Below the pieces are notes generated by a model, which was given only the letters and a program-made list of their open reading frames with translations, searched no databases and was not told the origin of the DNA. From Ornithinicoccus hortensis (GTDB taxonomy: Bacteria > Actinomycetota > Actinomycetes > Actinomycetales > Dermatophilaceae), in the NCBI RefSeq assembly GCF_006716185.1, contig NZ_VFOP01000001.1, forward strand, positions 2,232,001-2,296,000: a DNA stretch of 64,000 nucleotides, read 5' to 3'. Below are positions 47,756 to 59,440 of the stretch, one piece after another. Position 1 is the stretch's first letter; each line of letters begins with the position of its first letter. A program made the position numbers and the translations under genes.

Positions 47756-47823
47756 GCCATGCACTTTGCGTCATGCATTGTGAGTCGCAGGTCACCCAAG
47801 GTGCATGACCCAAACTGCATGGC
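47756..47823. repeat. 22-bp inverted repeat between convergent genes
   Basis: GCCATGCACTTTGCGTCATG plus CA (47756-47777) pairs with 47802-47823 at 20 of 22 positions around a 24-nt spacer. Each arm contains two ATGCA/TGCAT elements. It lies between the stops of the DUF3800-like and lipoprotein genes and has no T run. It could be a bidirectional terminator or a dispersed palindromic element. Confidence 0.75.
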
Positions 47824-47843
47824 GGGCCGATCGCGCGGGGGAA

Positions 47844-48542
47844 TCAGTCGCCGGCGACGAAGAAGAGCCAGGTGCCGTCCTCGGCGATCCCCACACGCCA
47901 GCCCGAGTAGCCCTCGGCGCCGCGCATCTGCTCCACCTCGTCGGCGGAGTAGAGCCCCGCGTCGACGATCTCCTGCCAGTCGGCGTCGGTCGCCCCGGCC
48001 GAGTAGGCGGCCGGCCACACGGTGACCGCCCCGTCCCCCTCGTAGACCTCCTGGCTCGGGGACGTGGCGGTGAGCAGGACCGCCAGCGCCAGGTAACGGC
48101 CCTCGACGTCGGGGAGCGCCAGGGCCTCCTCGGCCGGCACCTCGCCGAAGGACAGGGAGGGTTGGTCCGCCTCGGCGGCGGCGATCAGCGATTCCGGGTC
48201 GCAGTCGACCGCCGCGTCCAGCAGGGTCGTCGCGAGCTGCACGACTGGGTCGGGGGAGTCGCCGGCGTTGAGCTCACCGGCGGTGTAGCCGCTGCTGGAG
48301 CACTCCTGCGCCGGCGGTGCGGCCTCCTCGGTGCTCTCCTCGGGCTCCTCGCTGGTCTCCTCGGGCTCCTCGGCGGTCTCCTCGTCGGTGGCGGTCTCCT
48401 CCTCGCTGGTGGTGGTGGCCTCCTCCTCGGTGGCGGACTGCTCTGCGGTGGGCGACGGGTCGGTGGCCGGTTCCTCGACCGCTCCGCAGGAGGCAGTGAG
48501 CACGGCGGCAGCGAGGGCGGGGACGAGCAGGATGCGGCGCAC
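47844..48542 (-). CDS. Secreted lipoprotein, 232 aa
   Basis: Signal peptide MRRILLVPALAAAVLTASCG with lipobox LTASC, so it should be lipid-anchored outside the membrane. Residues ~22-72 are a Thr/Glu/Pro-rich linker (repeated EEPEE-type segments). The remaining domain (QECSSSGYTAGELNAGDSPD, later LFFVAGD) is of unknown family. GTG 48542 is chosen because GGAAGGA lies about 8 nt upstream. It is transcribed away from aspS. Confidence 0.8.
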   Translation of the reverse strand: MRRILLVPALAAAVLTASCGAVEEPATDPSPTAEQSATEEEATTTSEEETATDEETAEEPEETSEEPEESTEEAAPPAQECSSSGYTAGELNAGDSPDPVVQLATTLLDAAVDCDPESLIAAAEADQPSLSFGEVPAEEALALPDVEGRYLALAVLLTATSPSQEVYEGDGAVTVWPAAYSAGATDADWQEIVDAGLYSADEVEQMRGAEGYSGWRVGIAEDGTWLFFVAGD

Positions 48543-48653
48543 GAAGGGGTCCTTCCGGGTCGCGGACTCGGGCGGCGCCCAACATATCCGTAGACTGGGG
48601 CCGCGTGGCGGACCGCCATGCATCCATCCACGATCCCGACCAGAGGTTCCACT

Positions 48654-50468
48654 GTGCTCCGTACACACCGGGCCGGCTCCCTGCGTGCCGACCACTCCGA
48701 CCAGACCGTCACGCTCACCGGGTGGGTTGCCCGGCGACGCGATCACGGCGGGGTGGCGTTCCTGGATCTGCGGGACGCCTCCGGGGTCGTCCAGGTGGTG
48801 GCCCGCGACGAGGTGCTGGCCGAGGGCGGGGCGCACGACCTGCGCAACGAGTACTGCATCAAGGTCACCGGCACCGTGCGGATCCGGCCCGAGGGCAACA
48901 CCAACCCGGAGCTGCCCACCGGCGAGGTCGAGGTGGTCGCTGCCGACCTGGAGGTCCTCAGCGAGTCCGAGGCCCTGCCGTTCCAGATCGACGAGCGGGT
49001 CACCGTCGGTGAGGAGGCCCGCCTCCGGCACCGCTACCTGGACCTGCGCCGCCCGGGCGCCAACGCCGCCGGGCAGAACCTGCGGCTGCGCAGCAAGGTG
49101 AACGCCGCGGCCCGGTCGCTGCTCAACGAGCGCGACTTCGTCGAGATCGAGACCCCGACGCTGACCCGGTCCACGCCGGAGGGGGCCCGCGACTTCTTGG
49201 TGCCCGCGCGGCTGCAGCCCGGGTCCTGGTACGCCCTCCCGCAGAGCCCGCAGCTGTTCAAGCAGCTGCTCATGGTGGCCGGGATGGAGCGCTACTACCA
49301 GATCGCCCGGTGCTACCGGGACGAGGACTTCCGCGCGGACCGCCAGCCGGAGTTCACCCAGCTCGACATCGAGATGAGCTTCGTCGAGCAGGAGGACGTC
49401 ATCGAGCTCGGCGAGGCCATCGCCAAGGCCGTCTGGCAGGTGATCGGGGTCGACCTGCCCACCCCGTTCCCCCGGATCACCTACGCCGAGTCGATGGCCC
49501 GCTACGGCTCGGACAAGCCGGACCTGCGCTTCGACCTCGAGCTGGTGGACTGCACGGCATACTTCGCCGACACCCCCTTCCGGGTCTTCCAGGCGCCGTA
49601 TGTCGGGGCGGTCGTCATGCCCGGCGGCGGCAGTCAGCCGCGGCGCCAGTTCGACGCCTGGCAGGAGTGGGCCAAGCAGCGCGGGGCCAAGGGCCTGGCG
49701 TATGTGACGGTCGCCGAGGACGGCACGCTCGGCGGACCGGTGGCCAAGAACCTCAGCGACGCCGAGCGGGACGGCCTGGCCGCCCACGTCGGCGCGAAGC
49801 CGGGGGACTGCGTCTTCTTCGGGGCCGGTGCGGTGAAGTCCAGCCGGGCACTCCTCGGTGCCGCCCGCACCGAGATCGCGCGACGTTGCGACCTGATCGA
49901 CGAGTCGGCGTGGTCGCTGCTCTGGGTGGTGGACGCGCCGCTGTTCGAGCCGGCCAGCGAGGCCGTGGCCGCGGGCGACGTCGCCGTCGGCGGCGGGGCC
50001 TGGACGGCCGTGCACCACGCGTTCACCTCCCCGCAGGAGCAGTTCCTGGACACCCTGGAGGAGGACCCGGGCGCGGCCCTGGCCTACGCATACGACATGG
50101 TCTGCAACGGCAACGAGATCGGCGGCGGGTCGATCCGTATCCACCGTCGCGACGTCCAGGAGCGGGTCTTCTCGATCATGGGGCTGTCCGAGGAGGAGGC
50201 CCAGGAGAAGTTCGGCTTCCTGCTCGAGGCGTTCAAATTCGGTGCGCCCCCGCACGGTGGCATCGCCTTCGGCTGGGACCGGATCGTGGCCCTGCTGGCC
50301 GGCACGGACTCGATCCGCGACGTCATCGCCTTCCCCAAGTCCGGTGGTGGCTTCGACCCGCTGACCGAGGCGCCGGCCCCGATCACCGCGGAGCAGCGCA
50401 AGGAGGCCGGCGTCGACTTCGAGCCGGCCGAGGCCGGGGCAGCAGGTCAGGACGCCGCGGAGGGGTAG
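48654..50468 (+). CDS. aspS: Aspartyl-tRNA synthetase
   Basis: 604 residues, bacterial-type class IIb synthetase. N-terminal OB anticodon-binding domain ([36 protein letters not shown]), motif 2 ([20 protein letters not shown]), the GAD insertion (about residues 290-420) and motif 3 ([20 protein letters not shown]). GTG at 48654 gives the family N-terminus; the ATG at 48618 would add 12 residues. A TAGACT at 48591-48596 is a likely -10, leaving a ~50-nt leader. Confidence 0.95.
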   Translation: MLRTHRAGSLRADHSDQTVTLTGWVARRRDHGGVAFLDLRDASGVVQVVARDEVLAEGGAHDLRNEYCIKVTGTVRIRPEGNTNPELPTGEVEVVAADLEVLSESEALPFQIDERVTVGEEARLRHRYLDLRRPGANAAGQNLRLRSKVNAAARSLLNERDFVEIETPTLTRSTPEGARDFLVPARLQPGSWYALPQSPQLFKQLLMVAGMERYYQIARCYRDEDFRADRQPEFTQLDIEMSFVEQEDVIELGEAIAKAVWQVIGVDLPTPFPRITYAESMARYGSDKPDLRFDLELVDCTAYFADTPFRVFQAPYVGAVVMPGGGSQPRRQFDAWQEWAKQRGAKGLAYVTVAEDGTLGGPVAKNLSDAERDGLAAHVGAKPGDCVFFGAGAVKSSRALLGAARTEIARRCDLIDESAWSLLWVVDAPLFEPASEAVAAGDVAVGGGAWTAVHHAFTSPQEQFLDTLEEDPGAALAYAYDMVCNGNEIGGGSIRIHRRDVQERVFSIMGLSEEEAQEKFGFLLEAFKFGAPPHGGIAFGWDRIVALLAGTDSIRDVIAFPKSGGGFDPLTEAPAPITAEQRKEAGVDFEPAEAGAAGQDAAEG

Positions 50469-50469
50469 G

Positions 50470-51126
50470 TCACCCCGGCACCGCGCTGATCCGTCGGAGG
50501 AGCTCGGGGGCGCCATCGCCGTCGAGCTCCTCGGCGGTGACCGAGCGGCCCGAGAGCACCAGCAGCATCGTCTCGGCGGTGCCCCGGACGTCGGGCCCGG
50601 ACCCGCTGGCCCACCCGATGTCGTCGGCGACCAGCCGGAGCCCGGCGATCCGCTCGGCGGGCCCGCCCCCGAGCGGGATGGTGGACGGCCAGCGCGCCCG
50701 CAGGAGGAACCTCGCGACGGGCAGGAAGGCCTCCCGGGGCACCGCCCGGGGAAGCCCCAGCGGTTTGCGGGCGTCCAGGGCGTGCACGGTGACGTCGACG
50801 ACGGACAGCACGAGTGGCAGACCCGGTGGGGTCACCTCGTCGCGGAGGTTGCGCCGCATCCGCTCCAGGATCGCCGGGGTGCCCCGTTCGGCCCACCGCA
50901 CCGCCGTCTCGGTGATCATCCGGTTGTACCCGAACCGGGCCCGCGCCGCCTCGGTGACCATCTCGTGGAGCCGCAGCGACTGGGCGAATGCCGCGTGCGC
51001 GGCGAGGTCCTGGACGGTCCAGCCGGCGCAGAGGGACGGCGTCGTCCACTGCTGAGGATCCAGCGTCTCCAGGAGGGCGATGAAGGCCTGGCGCTCGCTG
51101 CGCAGGACGGGGGACAGCGCACCCAT
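50470..51126 (-). CDS. Maleylpyruvate isomerase-family mycothiol-dependent enzyme (DinB fold)
   Basis: 218 residues. N-terminal helix with RSERQAFIALLETLDPQQWT, the family signature SLCAGWTVQDLAAHAAFAQS (GW.V.D..AH, containing a metal-binding His), and DVTVHALDARKPLGLPR later. These enzymes use mycothiol, the actinobacterial thiol, and bind a metal through the DinB four-helix bundle. The substrate is unknown. The ATG at 51126 is chosen; the open frame continues upstream into the tandem repeat but no homology supports that extension. Convergent with aspS, whose stop ends one base before this gene's stop. Confidence 0.8.
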   Translation of the reverse strand: MGALSPVLRSERQAFIALLETLDPQQWTTPSLCAGWTVQDLAAHAAFAQSLRLHEMVTEAARARFGYNRMITETAVRWAERGTPAILERMRRNLRDEVTPPGLPLVLSVVDVTVHALDARKPLGLPRAVPREAFLPVARFLLRARWPSTIPLGGGPAERIAGLRLVADDIGWASGSGPDVRGTAETMLLVLSGRSVTAEELDGDGAPELLRRISAVPG

Positions 51127-51321
51127 GCCCCAGTGTGGCACCCCGGGTCGCCCGGCACCAGGGTCCAGGACCGCCAGGTCAGGCGTCTGGTGGGGGTGTG
51201 GGGTCGCCCGGTCAGGCGTCTGGTGGGGGCGTGGGGCCGCCCGGTCAGGCGTCTGGTGGGGGTCGGGGGCCGCCAGCTCGGGCGTCCGGTCGGGGGGTGG
51301 GGCGGGGCGGGGGCGGTCGCC
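51127..51321. other. Divergent intergenic region with repeat
   Basis: About 200 nt between two divergent genes. Nearly all of it is the G-rich 33-bp tandem repeat described below plus a G-run (51290-51315). No second promoter for the minus-strand gene is clear. Confidence 0.6.
51181..51276. repeat. 33-bp tandem repeat, about 3 copies
   Basis: AGGCGTCTGGTGGGGGTGTG begins each unit (51181, 51214, 51247). Copies 1 and 2 differ at two positions and copy 3 degenerates. One strand is extremely G-rich. Read on the minus strand it would encode an 11-residue HQTPDRA-type repeat ahead of the isomerase-family gene. Confidence 0.8.
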
Positions 51322-51327
51322 TATCGT
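51322..51327 (+). promoter_or_regulatory. -10 box TATCGT (leaderless)
   Basis: TATCGT lies 7 nt before the ATG at 51335. That ATG is itself part of a GTATGCC motif (51333-51339). Confidence 0.5.
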
Positions 51328-51334
51328 TGCGGGT

Positions 51335-52837
51335 ATGCCCCTCTCCCCAGCCGGCAACGGCCGCACGGACGTCGTGGTCGTGGGGGCGGGGCCGAACGGG
51401 CTGGCCGCGGCCGTGACGCTGGCGCGGGCGGGGCTCGAGGTCACCGTCCTGGAGGGGCAGCCCACGCCGGGCGGGGGAGTGCGCACGCTGCCGCTCGTCA
51501 CCCCGCAGGTGTCGGAGGCGGAGGGGCTGCTGCGGGACGTCTGCGCCGCGGTGCCGGCCGCGGCGCCGTCGTCCCCGTTCTTCGCCGCCTTCGACCTGCC
51601 CGCGCGAAGCCTGGACCTCATCGTGCCGGAGGTGTCCTACGCCCAGCCGCTGGACGGCGGCCTGGCCGGGATCGCCTACCGGGACCTGGAGACGACCATC
51701 GAGGGTCTGGGTCCGGACGGGGCCCGGTGGCGGACCCTGATGGGCGGTCTGGTGCGGCACTACCGGGACGTCGCGGCGATCGCACTGTCGGACAAGCGCT
51801 CGGTGCCCGCTCCCGCCACGACCCCGGCGGGGTTGGCGGCGGCGGGTGCGGCCTTCGGGCGGGCCGTCGCGCTGCTGTCCACCCGGGCCGCCGACGGTTG
51901 GTGGCCCGACGGGACGGGGCACGCCCTGGTGAACGGTGTCGCGGCGCACACGATCACCAGGCTTCCCTCGCTCGCCGCGGCCGGCACGGCGGCCTACCTC
52001 GGCGCGCTGGCGCACAGCCCCACCGGGTGGCCGCTGGTCCGCGGGGGGATCGGCGAGATCACCCGCGCCCTGGTCACCGACCTCGAGGCGCACGGGGGTC
52101 GGGTGCTCACCGACCACCCGGTGTGGAGCGGTGCGGACATCCCGCCCGCCCGCGCGGTGCTGCTGGACACGCACGCCAGGGTGGCGGCGCCGCTGCTCGC
52201 CGAGCCCTACCGGTCGCGGGTGGCCGCCCTCCCGCTGGGGGCCTCGGTCTGCAAGCTCGACTACGTGCTGTCCGGCCCGGTCCCGTGGTCGCACCCGGAG
52301 GTCGGACGGGCCGGCACGGTGCACGTCGCCGGCACCGTCGAGCAGGCGCGTGCCGCGGAGGCCGAGGTGGCGGCGGGACGCCACGCCGAACAGCCGGTGC
52401 TGCTGGTGAGCGATCCCGCCGCGCACGACCCCGGCCGGGAAGGTCCGTCGGGGTTGCGCCCGCTCTGGGTCTATGCCCACGTGCCGCACGGGTCCACCCG
52501 GGACGTCCGGGCCCCCGCGGAGGCACAGCTCGAGCGATTCGCTCCCGGTTTCCGGGACGTCGTCGTGGACTGCCTGGTCACCCCGGCCGCGGAGCTGTCC
52601 GAGCACAATGCGGGCTATCCGGGAGGGGACATCTCCGGGGGGCTGATCACGATGTGGCACATGGTGGTCCGCCCGACGCTGCGCGTCGACCCGTATGCCG
52701 TGGCGCCCGGGGTGTGGTTGTGCTCGGCCTCGACGCCGCCCGGCCCGGGGGTGCACGGCATGTCCGGCTTCCACGCCGCCCGGCGGGTGCTGCGCGCGTT
52801 CGGGATCACCGGCGTGCCCTCGCTCGGTCCCGCCTGA
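51335..52837 (+). CDS. FAD/NAD(P)-dependent oxidoreductase, phytoene-desaturase-like
   Basis: 500 residues. Dinucleotide-binding motif VVVVGAGPNGLAAAVTLARA with TVLEGQPTPGGGVRT at the N-terminus and the C-terminal FAD contact region GVWLCSASTPPGPGVHGMSG are typical of the phytoene desaturase/carotenoid isomerase-like flavoproteins (CrtI/BCO-type). No carotenoid genes are adjacent, so the substrate is unknown. ATG is set by the leaderless promoter. It converges with, and overlaps by 32 nt, the membrane protein gene on the other strand. Confidence 0.82.
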   Translation: MPLSPAGNGRTDVVVVGAGPNGLAAAVTLARAGLEVTVLEGQPTPGGGVRTLPLVTPQVSEAEGLLRDVCAAVPAAAPSSPFFAAFDLPARSLDLIVPEVSYAQPLDGGLAGIAYRDLETTIEGLGPDGARWRTLMGGLVRHYRDVAAIALSDKRSVPAPATTPAGLAAAGAAFGRAVALLSTRAADGWWPDGTGHALVNGVAAHTITRLPSLAAAGTAAYLGALAHSPTGWPLVRGGIGEITRALVTDLEAHGGRVLTDHPVWSGADIPPARAVLLDTHARVAAPLLAEPYRSRVAALPLGASVCKLDYVLSGPVPWSHPEVGRAGTVHVAGTVEQARAAEAEVAAGRHAEQPVLLVSDPAAHDPGREGPSGLRPLWVYAHVPHGSTRDVRAPAEAQLERFAPGFRDVVVDCLVTPAAELSEHNAGYPGGDISGGLITMWHMVVRPTLRVDPYAVAPGVWLCSASTPPGPGVHGMSGFHAARRVLRAFGITGVPSLGPA

Positions 52838-53732
52838 CCGACCGGCCCCGCGACCGGCGCGCCGACGTGCGGGTGGTCCTGCGGTGGCGCAGCCATGCGG
52901 CATACCGCTCCCACGGCAGGAAGGCGGACCAGCAGACCACGGTGGGCAGGAAGTGGATCCCGAGCAGCACGAAGGTGCTCAGGTGGAAGCCGACGAAGAA
53001 GAGGACGACCAGCCAGCGGCGGTGCTCGCGGACCAGGAAGACCGCCGGGGCGAGCAGTTCCAGGGCCATCGCGCCCCACTGGGAGGCCCGCAACAGCAGC
53101 GCCTGGTCCACCAGGTGGACGTTGACCGGGTTGGGGCGGCGCAGGAAGGCCCACACCAGGGTCCCGGAGTTGCCCCAGCGGACCAGGTCCCAGTCGTTGA
53201 GCACGGCCTTGGCCAGCACCGACCCGGTGTAGGTCAGCACGGTAAAGACCTGGACCATCCGCAGCGCCCACCCGGCACCACCGCTGCGGTCGGGGTCGCG
53301 GTAGCGGCAGACGCCGGCGGTGGGCAGCACCAGCATCGCCACCATGATCGCCATGTGGTCGTGGGCCACGTAGCCGAAGCTCATCCCGTACAGGCACCAG
53401 ACGGCGTAGCAGCCGCTCAGCAGCAGACCGCCCACCACCTGGACCGCCGCCGGTACCCGGGCGCGGGCGCCCAGCGCGACCCCGACCAACCCCGCCGCGA
53501 TCCCGACCAGCAGCAGGGTGGGGACCGCCCCGGTGGGCGCCGGCAGCCCCAGGGCGGAGGCCACCGGGACCGGGTCGTAGAACTCCGGCGTCCCGCTGCG
53601 GTCGCGGGGCGACCGGAGGAACACCAGGGCGTCGAGCAGCGCCATCGTGCCGACCAGCACCCGGACCCAGGCGACCCGGGCCCGGGGGACGGGGGCGACC
53701 CACCACCCGGCCACGGCGCGGAGCACCCTCAC
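52806..53732 (-). CDS. HTTM-domain-like membrane protein, 308 aa
   Basis: Multi-pass membrane protein with about seven hydrophobic segments (VLVGTMALLDALVFL, VPTLLLVGIAAGLVGVALGA, VVGGLLLSGCYAVWCLYG, MAIMVAMLVLPTAG, MVQVFTVLTYTGSVLAKAVL, WLVVLFFVGFHLSTFVLLGI). Features such as NDWDLVRWGNSG and FVGFHLSTFVLLGIHFLPT resemble HTTM (vitamin K carboxylase-like) membrane proteins. GTG start overlaps the stop of the gene upstream, so the pair is coupled. The role is unknown; Arg-rich C-terminus of about 30 residues. Confidence 0.72.
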   Translation of the reverse strand: MRVLRAVAGWWVAPVPRARVAWVRVLVGTMALLDALVFLRSPRDRSGTPEFYDPVPVASALGLPAPTGAVPTLLLVGIAAGLVGVALGARARVPAAVQVVGGLLLSGCYAVWCLYGMSFGYVAHDHMAIMVAMLVLPTAGVCRYRDPDRSGGAGWALRMVQVFTVLTYTGSVLAKAVLNDWDLVRWGNSGTLVWAFLRRPNPVNVHLVDQALLLRASQWGAMALELLAPAVFLVREHRRWLVVLFFVGFHLSTFVLLGIHFLPTVVCWSAFLPWERYAAWLRHRRTTRTSARRSRGRSVRRDRARARR

Positions 53733-54223
53733 CCGGTCTCCCCGGTCCAGGCCAGGACCAGCCGGTCCTCGACGGGCCCGTGCTGGGCGCCGTCCCGCAG
53801 CCGGTGTACCTGTTGGCGGATCTCCAGGGCCGCGAGGTCGGTGCCCGGGTGCTGCGCCTCGTAGGTCGCCTCCAGCAGGGCCAGGCGCGAGGGGTCCTGC
53901 TCCAGCTCCGGCAGGGCGACCTCCATCTCGACCCGGGTCATCCCGACGGTGTCGGCCCGCATCTCGATCCGTTCGATCCGGCCGTCGGCGAACCGCCCCA
54001 CCAGGTAGGTGTCCAGGACCACCCCGTCGGGGTCCCGTGCCACGCCGTACTGGCCCAGCATGCCCAGCGGGAACCAGTCGTCGTGCCGGCCGAGCTGGGC
54101 CGTCAGCAGGATGCCCAGGAAGACCGCGGTGACGGTCAGGCGCAGCACGATCCCGAACCGACCGAGCCCGCCCGCCGGGGGACGCTCGGTGGGCCGGTCC
54201 TGCACCGGAGGTTCCCCTGTCAC
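53729..54223 (-). CDS. Membrane-anchored hypothetical protein coupled to the HTTM gene, 164 aa
   Basis: After a proline-rich cytoplasmic start (TGEPPVQDRPTERPPAGG) there is one membrane helix (about residues 24-45, FGIVLRLTVTAVFLGILLTA). An acidic extracytoplasmic region of ~115 residues follows. No known domain recognised. Its stop overlaps the start of the HTTM gene (GTGA), implying that the two products work together. The GTG at 54223 is placed by a -10 box (54230-54235) exactly 6 nt upstream. Confidence 0.72.
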   Translation of the reverse strand: MTGEPPVQDRPTERPPAGGLGRFGIVLRLTVTAVFLGILLTAQLGRHDDWFPLGMLGQYGVARDPDGVVLDTYLVGRFADGRIERIEMRADTVGMTRVEMEVALPELEQDPSRLALLEATYEAQHPGTDLAALEIRQQVHRLRDGAQHGPVEDRLVLAWTGETG

Positions 54224-54229
54224 CCGACC

Positions 54230-54235
54230 AGGGTA
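54230..54235 (-). promoter_or_regulatory. -10 box TACCCT (leaderless)
   Basis: On the minus strand TACCCT is followed by 6 nt and then GTG, so the predicted transcript starts on the start codon of the 164-aa membrane protein gene. Confidence 0.5.
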
Positions 54236-54254
54236 GGGCGTGTCGGCCCGGCGG

Positions 54255-55034
54255 TCAGGCCAGACGCCGGCTGTGCCAGGGGTAGGCGGTGCGGTAGCCG
54301 AGCCGGCGGTAGAGCGACAACGCCGTGGCGTTCGCGCTGTACACCCCGAGGGTGCAGACCCCGTGCCCGGCCAGGGCACGGCGGGTCAGCGCCGCGGTGA
54401 TCGCCGCGCCCAGGCCGCGGCCGCGGTGCGCGCCGTGCACGACGATGCCGGCCAGGTGCGGGGCGCCGGAGCTCAGCCGTTGCATGCCCCCGGCGGCCAA
54501 GAGCGCGCCGTCGGCTCCCCGGAGGCCGAGCCACAGCACGGTCCGCCCGGTCCCCGGCTCGCCCTCGGCGGTCGGGCTGTGCTCCGCCGAGAAGACCGCG
54601 AGCTCCTCGGCGTCCGCGGCGTCGTCCAACTCCTGCAGCGCCGCCTCGCCGGGGCGGGAGGCCGGCGCGGAGGTGGTCCACATGAAGTCCCACTCCCCGC
54701 CGCCGGCGAGGTCGAAGTGCGCCGCCAGCACCGCGGCATACGGCTGGGGGATGGACAGGCTGCCCACCCCGAGCCGCGCGACGTGTCCCTCCTCGCGCAG
54801 CCCGGTGAGCAGGTCGGCGAGGCCGTCCGCGGGGGAGGTGCCGCCGGCGGGCAGCGGGATCAGCCACAGCCCGTGCCGGTGGGTGCTCTGCCGTTCCACC
54901 GCCACGGCCCCCGTGCCCGCCAGGACCGCCCCCTCGAACGGGTCGGGCACCGCCCACCGGACGAACGGGTCGTCCCGGGTCAGGCCCAGCAGGTCCGGGT
55001 GGGTGCGCACGGGGCGCAGCGGTCGGTCGGGCAC
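54255..55034 (-). CDS. GNAT-family N-acetyltransferase
   Basis: 259 residues. The C-terminal GNAT core is clear: GIVVHGAHRGRGLGAAITAA (acetyl-CoA loop R/QxxGxG/A type) followed by GVCTLGVYSANATALSLYRR and LGYRT. The N-terminal half (YAAVLAAHFDLAGGGEWDFM and WTTS) is a second, degenerate GNAT-like unit. Substrate unknown. Two GTG codons are available; the second (55034) is chosen because the -10 TACGAT (55041-55046) predicts transcription start exactly there, whereas GTG 55040 would lie upstream of the transcript. Confidence 0.8.
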   Translation of the reverse strand: MPDRPLRPVRTHPDLLGLTRDDPFVRWAVPDPFEGAVLAGTGAVAVERQSTHRHGLWLIPLPAGGTSPADGLADLLTGLREEGHVARLGVGSLSIPQPYAAVLAAHFDLAGGGEWDFMWTTSAPASRPGEAALQELDDAADAEELAVFSAEHSPTAEGEPGTGRTVLWLGLRGADGALLAAGGMQRLSSGAPHLAGIVVHGAHRGRGLGAAITAALTRRALAGHGVCTLGVYSANATALSLYRRLGYRTAYPWHSRRLA

Positions 55035-55040
55035 CGGCAC

Positions 55041-55046
55041 ATCGTA
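55041..55046 (-). promoter_or_regulatory. -10 box TACGAT of the GNAT gene
   Basis: TACGAT on the minus strand with 6 nt to the GTG at 55034. It decides the start of the GNAT gene. Confidence 0.5.
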
Positions 55047-55085
55047 GGGAGCCGGGGGTGGCGGCCGGTCGGCCAGGGCGGTGGG

Positions 55086-55205
55086 TCAGGCGGCGAGCCA
55101 GGCCGCGGCAGCGGCCAGCAGACCGGTGGCCAGGCAGGTCAGGAGGGTCGGGAGGGAGGCCGCCGCGCGGGCGGAGACCAGGTGGTCGGCTGCGTACTCG
55201 TGCAT
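55086..55205 (-). CDS. Possible small membrane protein, 39 aa
   Basis: MHEYAADHLVSARAAASLPT leads into a hydrophobic Ala/Leu-rich segment (LLTCLATGLLAAAAAWLAA) ending at the stop. The shape, a short polar start and one C-terminal membrane helix, fits a bacterial small membrane protein. A weak GGGGA precedes the ATG. No homologue is recalled and high GC makes chance ORFs common, so this is tentative. Confidence 0.4.
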   Translation of the reverse strand: MHEYAADHLVSARAAASLPTLLTCLATGLLAAAAAWLAA

Positions 55206-55326
55206 GTCCCCAAGCCTGGCTCGGGCAGGGTCTCCCGCGCGTCGGACCGCGGGACTGTTCCGGGGTACGACGCAGGTGGTGGCCGGTCGCCCGGTGTCCT
55301 CCCGGGGTATGACGAGGGGCACGGGA

Positions 55327-55332
55327 TAACCT
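55327..55332 (+). promoter_or_regulatory. -10 box TAACCT for rarA (leaderless)
   Basis: TAACCT lies 6 nt before the GTG at 55339, predicting transcription start on the first base of the start codon. Confidence 0.5.
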
Positions 55333-55338
55333 GCCCAG

Positions 55339-56721
55339 GTGCCCGGACCCGACGGTGGTGACCTGTTCGCCCAGCAGCTCGACGAGACCGGCGACCTGCG
55401 ACCGCCCCTGGCGGTGCGGATGCGCCCGGCCTCGCTGGAGGAGGTCCGCGGGCAGGGGGACGTGCTGCGGCCGGGGAGCCCGCTGCGCCGATTGATCGAG
55501 GGGCAGGGCGGTGCGGCCGGGCCGCTGTCGGCCATCCTCTGGGGTCCGCCGGGGACCGGCAAGACGACCCTGGCGCACCTGGTGGCCCAGGCCGCCGGAC
55601 GCACCTTCGTGGAGCTGTCCGCCGTCACCGCGGGGGTCAAGGACGTCCGGGCGGTGATGGAGCAGGCGACCCGCGAGCGGAGCCTGTACAGCCGGCAGAC
55701 GGTGCTCTTCCTCGACGAGATCCACCGGTTCAGCAAGGCCCAGCAGGACGCCCTGCTGCCGGGGGTGGAGAACCGGCTGGTGATCCTGGTCGCCGCCACC
55801 ACCGAGAACCCCTCGTTCAGCGTGATCTCCCCGCTGCTGTCGCGGTCCATGCTGATCCGGCTGCAGTCCCTGGACGACCAGCAGGTCGGCGAGGTGATCG
55901 ACGAGGCGCTGGTGGACGGGCGGGGACTCGAGGGCAGGTTCACCCTCGAGCCGGAGGCCCGGGACCACGTGATCCGGATCGCCGGCGGGGACGCCCGCCG
56001 GGCGCTGACCACGCTGGAGGCCGCTGCGGGGGTCGCCGAGGACGCCGTGCCCGCGGGGCGCGAGCACGAGCCGGTGGTGATCACCGTCGCCGCCGCCGAA
56101 CAGGCCGTGGACCAGGCAGCCGTCCGCTACGACCGGACCGGGGACCAGCACTACGACGTGGCCAGCGCCTTCATCAAGTCCATGCGGGGCAGCGACGTCG
56201 ACGCGGCACTGCACTACCTGGCCCGGCAGCTGGAGGCGGGGGAGGACCCGCGGTTCATCGCGCGGCGGATCGTCATCGCGGCCAGCGAGGACGTGGGGAT
56301 GGGGGACCCGACGGCCCTGCAGACCGCCGTGGCCGCGATGCACGCGGTCGCCCAGATCGGGATGCCCGAGGCCCGGATCATCCTGGCGCAGGCCGTGGTC
56401 CACAACGCGCTCGCGCCCAAGTCCAACGCGGCATACGGCGGGATCAACGCCGCCATCGCCGACGTGCGGGCGGGCAAGGGGGGCGCGGTCCCGGCCCACC
56501 TGAGGGGGAGCGGGTATGCCGGGGCGGCTGGACTCGGGCACGGGGAGGGCTACCGCTACAGCCACGACGAGCCGGCCGGGGTCGGGCCGCAGCAGTACCT
56601 GCCCGACGACCTGGTCGACGCCGACTACTACCACCCCACGGACCGTGGTTGGGAGGAACGTCTCGGGCCGCGCTGGCGCCACCTGCGCGGGATCATCCGG
56701 GGCGAGGAATCCTCCGGTTAG
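55339..56721 (+). CDS. rarA: Replication-associated recombination protein A (MgsA/RarA AAA+ ATPase)
   Basis: 460 residues. AAA+ module with Walker [18 protein letters not shown], Walker [21 protein letters not shown], sensor 1 region [19 protein letters not shown], then the tetramerisation and MgsA C-terminal regions ([36 protein letters not shown]). Works at stalled replication forks. GTG start set by the leaderless promoter. alaS follows directly. Confidence 0.92.
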   Translation: MPGPDGGDLFAQQLDETGDLRPPLAVRMRPASLEEVRGQGDVLRPGSPLRRLIEGQGGAAGPLSAILWGPPGTGKTTLAHLVAQAAGRTFVELSAVTAGVKDVRAVMEQATRERSLYSRQTVLFLDEIHRFSKAQQDALLPGVENRLVILVAATTENPSFSVISPLLSRSMLIRLQSLDDQQVGEVIDEALVDGRGLEGRFTLEPEARDHVIRIAGGDARRALTTLEAAAGVAEDAVPAGREHEPVVITVAAAEQAVDQAAVRYDRTGDQHYDVASAFIKSMRGSDVDAALHYLARQLEAGEDPRFIARRIVIAASEDVGMGDPTALQTAVAAMHAVAQIGMPEARIILAQAVVHNALAPKSNAAYGGINAAIADVRAGKGGAVPAHLRGSGYAGAAGLGHGEGYRYSHDEPAGVGPQQYLPDDLVDADYYHPTDRGWEERLGPRWRHLRGIIRGEESSG

Positions 56722-56755
56722 AGTGTCCCGACCCCGACTCATGCATGAGGAGCTC

Positions 56756-59434
<2,679 letters not shown>

Positions 59435-59440
59435 CCGGGC

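Noticed and set aside
48543-50516. Upstream extension of the lipoprotein frame across aspS
   Set aside because: The signal peptide and ribosome site place the start at 48542; the rest is antisense to aspS.
51181-51276. 33-bp repeats as a CRISPR array
   Set aside because: No spacers between units and no cas genes; a simple tandem repeat.
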